DNA of 62,000 nt from Chrysomallon squamiferum (Eukaryota > Mollusca > Gastropoda > Neomphalida > Peltospiridae). The stretch spans positions 12,558,288 to 12,620,287 of the forward strand of contig CM022673.1 in the NCBI GenBank assembly GCA_012295275.1, read 5' to 3'. The notes under the pieces are model-generated. The model was not told the origin of the DNA and ran no database searches. It saw nothing but the letters and a program-made list of their open reading frames with translations. Both the position numbers and the translations under genes were made by a program. The stretch's first letter is position 1. Every line of letters begins with the position of its first letter. Below, in pieces: positions 57,881 to 62,000 of the stretch.

Positions 57881-58373
57881 TAAAGTATAAGAAATCTATC
57901 GTGCGCCCATCGATCAGAGAGAGAAAAACGATTTTACAGTTTGCTCTTCCACAAAAACTGAAACGTGATAGTGCTCGGTCGACATAACTAGCAGTACGTG
58001 TAGATGTTAAAAGTTTATAACTGTGAAACAGGATGACGAGATGTGATATATTTGTACGTTTAGTAATTAAAGGTTATACGTTTTTGTTTATGTGTATATG
58101 CTGTGTGTTGGCATAGTAAGAAGAACTGTATGTTTTTGTAGGTATGATCATTTAAGGAATATGTTTTTAGATATAATAATTAAGATATTCTGTAGGTATA
58201 ATAATTTAAGGAATACTGTGTGGATATAGAAGAGAATTCCGAAGGAGACTGTTTTAGAACTTTCTTATAAACAGTTATATAATATTTGTGAATTTTCTTT
58301 CTTTGCTTTTTTCTTCTTTCTTTCTCTTTTCTGTTTTCTTTCTCAGTTTATCCCTCTGTCTTTGTCTCTATTT

Positions 58374-58375
<2 letters not shown>
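57881..58375. other. Complex sequence, nothing recognised
   Basis: A phrase near GGTATGATCATTTAAGGAATA recurs at 58140 and 58195 (as GGTATAATAATTTAAGGAATA), a small diverged tandem duplication. Confidence 0.55.

Positions 58376-58447
<72 letters not shown>
58376..58447. repeat. (TC)n microsatellite, pure
   Basis: About 35 uninterrupted TC units. Confidence 0.99.
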
Positions 58448-58451
<4 letters not shown>

Positions 58452-58502
58452 ATCTTTATATATATATATATGTATTATTTATGTATGTGTATGTTAATCA
58501 CT

Positions 58503-58692
58503 ATGTATGTATGTATGTATGTATGTATGTATGTATGTGTATGTATATATATGTATGTATGTATGTATGTTTATGTGTATGTATGTATGTATGTATGTTT
58601 ATGTGTGTGTGTGTATGTATGTATGTATGTATGTATGTATGTATGTATGTATGTATGTATGTATGTATGTATGTATGTATGTATGTATGTGT
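58503..58692. repeat. (GTAT)n microsatellite
   Basis: About 45 GTAT units with a few GTGT and TTAT variants, purest at 58613-58690. Frames of 74-119 codons are artefacts. Confidence 0.99.
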
Positions 58693-59779
58693 GTGGCGCC
58701 GTGTTCCCGACAGAACGATGATTTATTTTGAGCATGGTGTTTATTTTTTTAACAGTAAAAGTTAAGTACAGACTCTCGTTATCTTTTTAAAAATGTTTTC
58801 CACATTCCTTCAAAATGCCGAGTCGCGCAGAACGATGATAATTTTGATTTTGTTGTTTATTTATTTAACAAAAAAAAAAAAAAAAAAAAAAAAACGTTGC
58901 CTATTGCCATCATCTATGATTCGATCCGTTTAGGCTGTTTTAATTCTGAAACATACAGATAGACAGACACACCCACAGACACCCACACGGACACAGACGG
59001 ACACATACTTGCATGTACATACCACAAGAAAAACAACGACAGTCACTTTAAATTTAAGTTCAACGACCTTTCGAGGTTGTCAAAATGAGAGCAGAAGACG
59101 AGAAATTATAAACATATTGTATTACTGACTTCATCGTTAGTTCAGAGACATCGAGTATTTATGACACACGTTACGAAGAATTAACTGAATATTTTACACA
59201 TAAAATTTTGTCTCCGATGACACTGAGTTATTGTTTGTCACTGACATCGATCGGTCAAAATTTCTATTCGTTTTAAGGAAGATAAATTGATTCATTTTTT
59301 TTATCGGATGAGAGTTGTCTTCCCGGTCAGTAACCCGGATGTAAACAAAAAAAAATGTAGGAGTATAAAAATACTGATGGTATTTGTTTTCTTCTGTGAA
59401 ACCAAGATTGTAACGAAACAAAAACTGTTTTGTAGAATTTAGTAAGGATGCAAGATCATGGTCGAAGAAACATGATAGTTTGTTTTCTTTAAGCACGCGG
59501 CTAGGACAAACCGATTAAAAATCTGTTTCCTGCTTTTAAATATAAAACTCTTGTTCAGCGATGTCGTCACTACACAGAATACACAGAAGAAATTTCTAAC
59601 ATTGACTGTTGAACAATAAATATGTCTTCAGTGATGACACAAGACGTCACTGTTTGTCTCAATACCAGATGTAGTGATAAATGTTTAGATATTTCTATTA
59701 ACAGCCAGATATTTGTTGAATACATTATCTTGTAGACCTGAAGCCATGGCCTTTACTATTATTATTTATTCAGTCAATC

Positions 59780-59780
<1 letters not shown>
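58693..59780. other. Complex sequence, no gene recognised
   Basis: A25 at 58870-58894 and ACAGACA/CACCCACAGACA words near 58958-59000. The 100-codon minus frame at 59194-59496 is non-repetitive but shows no motif, signal peptide or family resemblance. Confidence 0.4.
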
Positions 59781-59810
<30 letters not shown>

Positions 59811-59815
59811 TTTTT
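59780..59815. repeat. Poly-T tract
   Basis: T11, one C, then T24. Confidence 0.97.
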
Positions 59816-60650
59816 GATTTATGGGAGTTTTTATTACATAATTTTGAAATTATAGGAAGAAACACACGTATGTACGTATGTATGTGCATGTATTTTAGGA
59901 TTTGAATATTACGGCACCCAGTCACACGCACTCCGAAGTCTGACGATGTTACCGTGCGGCCATCATGACAACTTTCTGTGTGTGCGTGTCTTTATCTGTG
60001 ATTATGTATGTGTGTAAATTTATTTATGCATGTACGCATGTTTGTATATATGTGTGTATGTATTTGCAATGTATTTGCATTTATTTTAGAATTACGCTCT
60101 TGTTTCTCTTTTAAATTTATCAGTACAGTTTGTGTTAATTTTCATTACGTCTAAGTCAAGGTTTTACGTAACATTAAGCCAGTGTTACACATAATAGGTC
60201 GATACAGCACTGAGATTGAAAATATAACATTGACGTGACGCAGTCAACAGTAATAACGATCAACGGCTAACACATCCGAAGTGTTACGAAAACGCACGAA
60301 TGTGTGATACGATCACGCTCAAAGATGACGAGAAATTTAGGTAGGTTTTACACGCGAGATTAACAGATATTTTATTCAGTGGCTTTCGTGCGAGTTTATA
60401 TAAATCTTCTCTGGCTTGTACAGATTACAGCAATCATCTGGCAAAAATAAAATAAAATTGTTAAACGAAATTTACAGCTGGACGAAAAGAAAAGAAAAGA
60501 AGGTTAATAACAGGAAAAGAAAAGAAAAAAACGAAGTTGAGAAAAAGATTAAGGTAAATTTGAATTATGGTCATATTATATTTCATGATCTTCTGTAATT
60601 AAATTCAAAAATGGGATGGGTTCGCGTGACATAGTTATTTTTTGAAGTTT
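59816..60650. other. Complex sequence with TGTA words, no gene
   Basis: TGTATG words at 59868-59892 and 60003-60075. The 60-codon Lys-rich frame at 60416-60598 follows an AAAAGAAAAG tract and is not convincing. Confidence 0.5.
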
Positions 60651-60870
60651 GTTTCCTTTCTTTCTTTCTTTCTTTTCATTTGTTGTACAGAAAATACCTA
60701 TTTGTCTTTGTATATGTGCATGTGTTTCTATGTATGTAAATATATGAGTATAAGTGTTTTGTATGTGTATGTAAGTGTGCTTGTGTGTGTCTGTGAGTAT
60801 TTGTATTTATATCTGTTTATATACGTGTGTATCTTTATGTGTGCATATGTTTGTCTATATATTTTCATCT
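60651..60870. repeat. (TTTC)n and degenerate TGTA/GTGT tract
   Basis: TTTC units at 60651-60676, then imperfect TGTGTA words. Confidence 0.9.
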
Positions 60871-61083
60871 AAAATTATTTTCTATGATGTATTGTATATG
60901 TATTCTATTATTTTCTATGAACAAGAAAAACATATATAAATTAACTTACAATCTAAAAATAACTGTATGACATTTCAGCTAATAAAATATTCATACGGTA
61001 ATGAGGAAGTTTCTTTAAGTACTCTACTAAAGAGTTTAAAAATATATAATAATAAGAAAAAATAACCATAGGAACAACAATAC

Positions 61084-61252
61084 TAATGATGATGATGATG
61101 ATCATAATAATGATTATCATAATGATTATGATGGAGAAGTCGATGATGATACAAAAACAACAGCAACTTCGTGCATGTGATGACGTACAACTATTAGTGT
61201 TTAAACGGTGCTCTAGTTATTACTACTGTTGTTGTTGTTGTTGTTGTTTTTG
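61084..61252. repeat. (GAT)n-like and (TTG)n microsatellites
   Basis: GATGAT and AATGATTATC words at 61085-61150, and nine TTG units at 61221-61248. Confidence 0.93.
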
Positions 61253-61710
61253 TCTCTTTATTTTAAACAAATAATCTGTCGCTTTGTTATCTTTCAAGTG
61301 TTCAGTTCCTAAATCTACATTTTTCAAAAACAAACTGTGGAATATTTGGAGTAAGGCCAACGCAGTTTTATAACTCGATACAGAGCGGCGTGTTTGAGTT
61401 TTGTTATTTTTACTCGTCTGTGTATTTCTTCTAGTTATCATTTCAACTAGGATGAGGCGAGATAAATAAATTGTCTGTCTGTCTGTCTGTCTGTGAATAA
61501 AGTATATGGAGTTATGTAACATCATTCAGTGCAGTATTGCATGTTACAGTTTCATTATTAATACTGTTTCTGTGTATATGCTGCATTTTCTGTTCTGCTG
61601 AAATGAAGTGAAATAAAAATCTTATTTTTCTCTGTCTGTCTGTCTGACTCTCTGTAACTAACGTAAACGGCGCACTGTCATATTTATTCAGTAAGGAATA
61701 ACTATTTTTA
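61253..61710. other. Complex sequence between microsatellites, no gene
   Basis: Overlapping minus-strand frames of 69 and 100 codons (61223-61721) start or end in repeats and show no motif. Confidence 0.5.
61472..61494. repeat. (TCTG)n microsatellite
   Basis: About six TCTG units; a second short run lies at 61631-61647. Confidence 0.95.
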
Positions 61711-61711
61711 T

Positions 61712-61960
61712 TCGTACACACTCACACACAACACACACATTATAGATACATCCACATATAGATACATAGCGCATACACATAGACACACACATCTTACATA
61801 CATATACACAAACATAAACAAATACATACACATTAACACATACACACAAGTACACATAGCATATATCACACACACATAAATACACACCACACTCACATGC
61901 AAACACTACACACATACACACATCATACTCATACACACATCATACTCATACACACACATA
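61712..61960. repeat. Imperfect CACA/TACA tract
   Basis: CACACATAC, CATAGATACA and ACTCACA words over 250 bp, with a near-duplicate phrase CATCATACTCATACACACA at 61920 and 61937. Cys/Val-rich minus frames are artefacts. Confidence 0.95.
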
Positions 61961-62000
61961 TTCTACAATAACAAGGTCAGGACTATTTCATAGTGTTTCT

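Noticed and set aside
59194-59496. 100-codon minus frame in complex sequence
   Set aside because: No motif, signal peptide or family resemblance and no transcript evidence.

Overview
This window looks like non-coding DNA from a large, repeat-rich animal genome. It is AT-rich, and most of it is simple-sequence repeat, degenerate tandem repeat or unrecognised complex sequence. The CpG dinucleotide is not obviously depleted in the complex stretches, which argues against a vertebrate. The mix of long pure (GA)n/(CT)n, (TATG)n, (TTTA)n, (GTA)n, (ATT)n and (GT)n arrays, tRNA-like SINE fragments and Tigger DNA-transposon relics fits a cephalopod mollusc such as an octopus. That assignment is an inference from texture, not from a marker gene. 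No complete protein-coding gene, rRNA, functional tRNA or CRISPR array can be supported. Nearly all long open frames are translated microsatellites (poly-Ser/Leu, Arg-Glu, Cys-Met-Tyr-Val, poly-Ile or poly-Asn).

Layout. 0-8 kb: a three-copy ~100-127 bp tandem repeat (702-1062), GAT, CT and TA arrays, and one weak terminal-exon candidate (4868-4950). 7.8-14 kb: a diverged 145-bp direct duplication, a 21-bp minisatellite, a 97-bp tandem array and a 23-bp minisatellite of about 27 copies. 14-23 kb: long GA/CT arrays and the best mobile element of the window, a non-autonomous Tigger element at 18619-19166 that keeps a frameshifted relic of the transposase start. 23-31 kb: a possible regulatory cluster with three CACGTG boxes at exact 12-bp spacing, followed by a fourth box, TTACGTAA and ACTTCCGG (23252-23383); a 33-bp array; a dispersed repeat pair (26.1 and 27.1 kb); and a tRNA-derived SINE copy (29.92 kb). 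31-45 kb: more GA, CATA, GTA/CTA and ATT arrays, short tandem repeats of 22, 34, 35 and 55 bp, a pentanucleotide array and a 113-bp tandem duplication. 45-62 kb: a 520-bp higher-order tandem duplication of a 23-bp palindromic minisatellite (50269-51307), an almost 900-bp (GTA)n-derived minisatellite (52.1-52.96 kb), a perfect 21-bp-stem inverted repeat (55571-55646) and a CpG-rich patch ending in a good splice donor (57770-57879).

No genes can be shown to work together. The most interesting non-repeat signals are the spaced E-box cluster, the CpG-rich donor-bearing patch, the UUCG-capped hairpin at 22526 and the Tigger relic. I see no convincing sign of a new multi-gene system.
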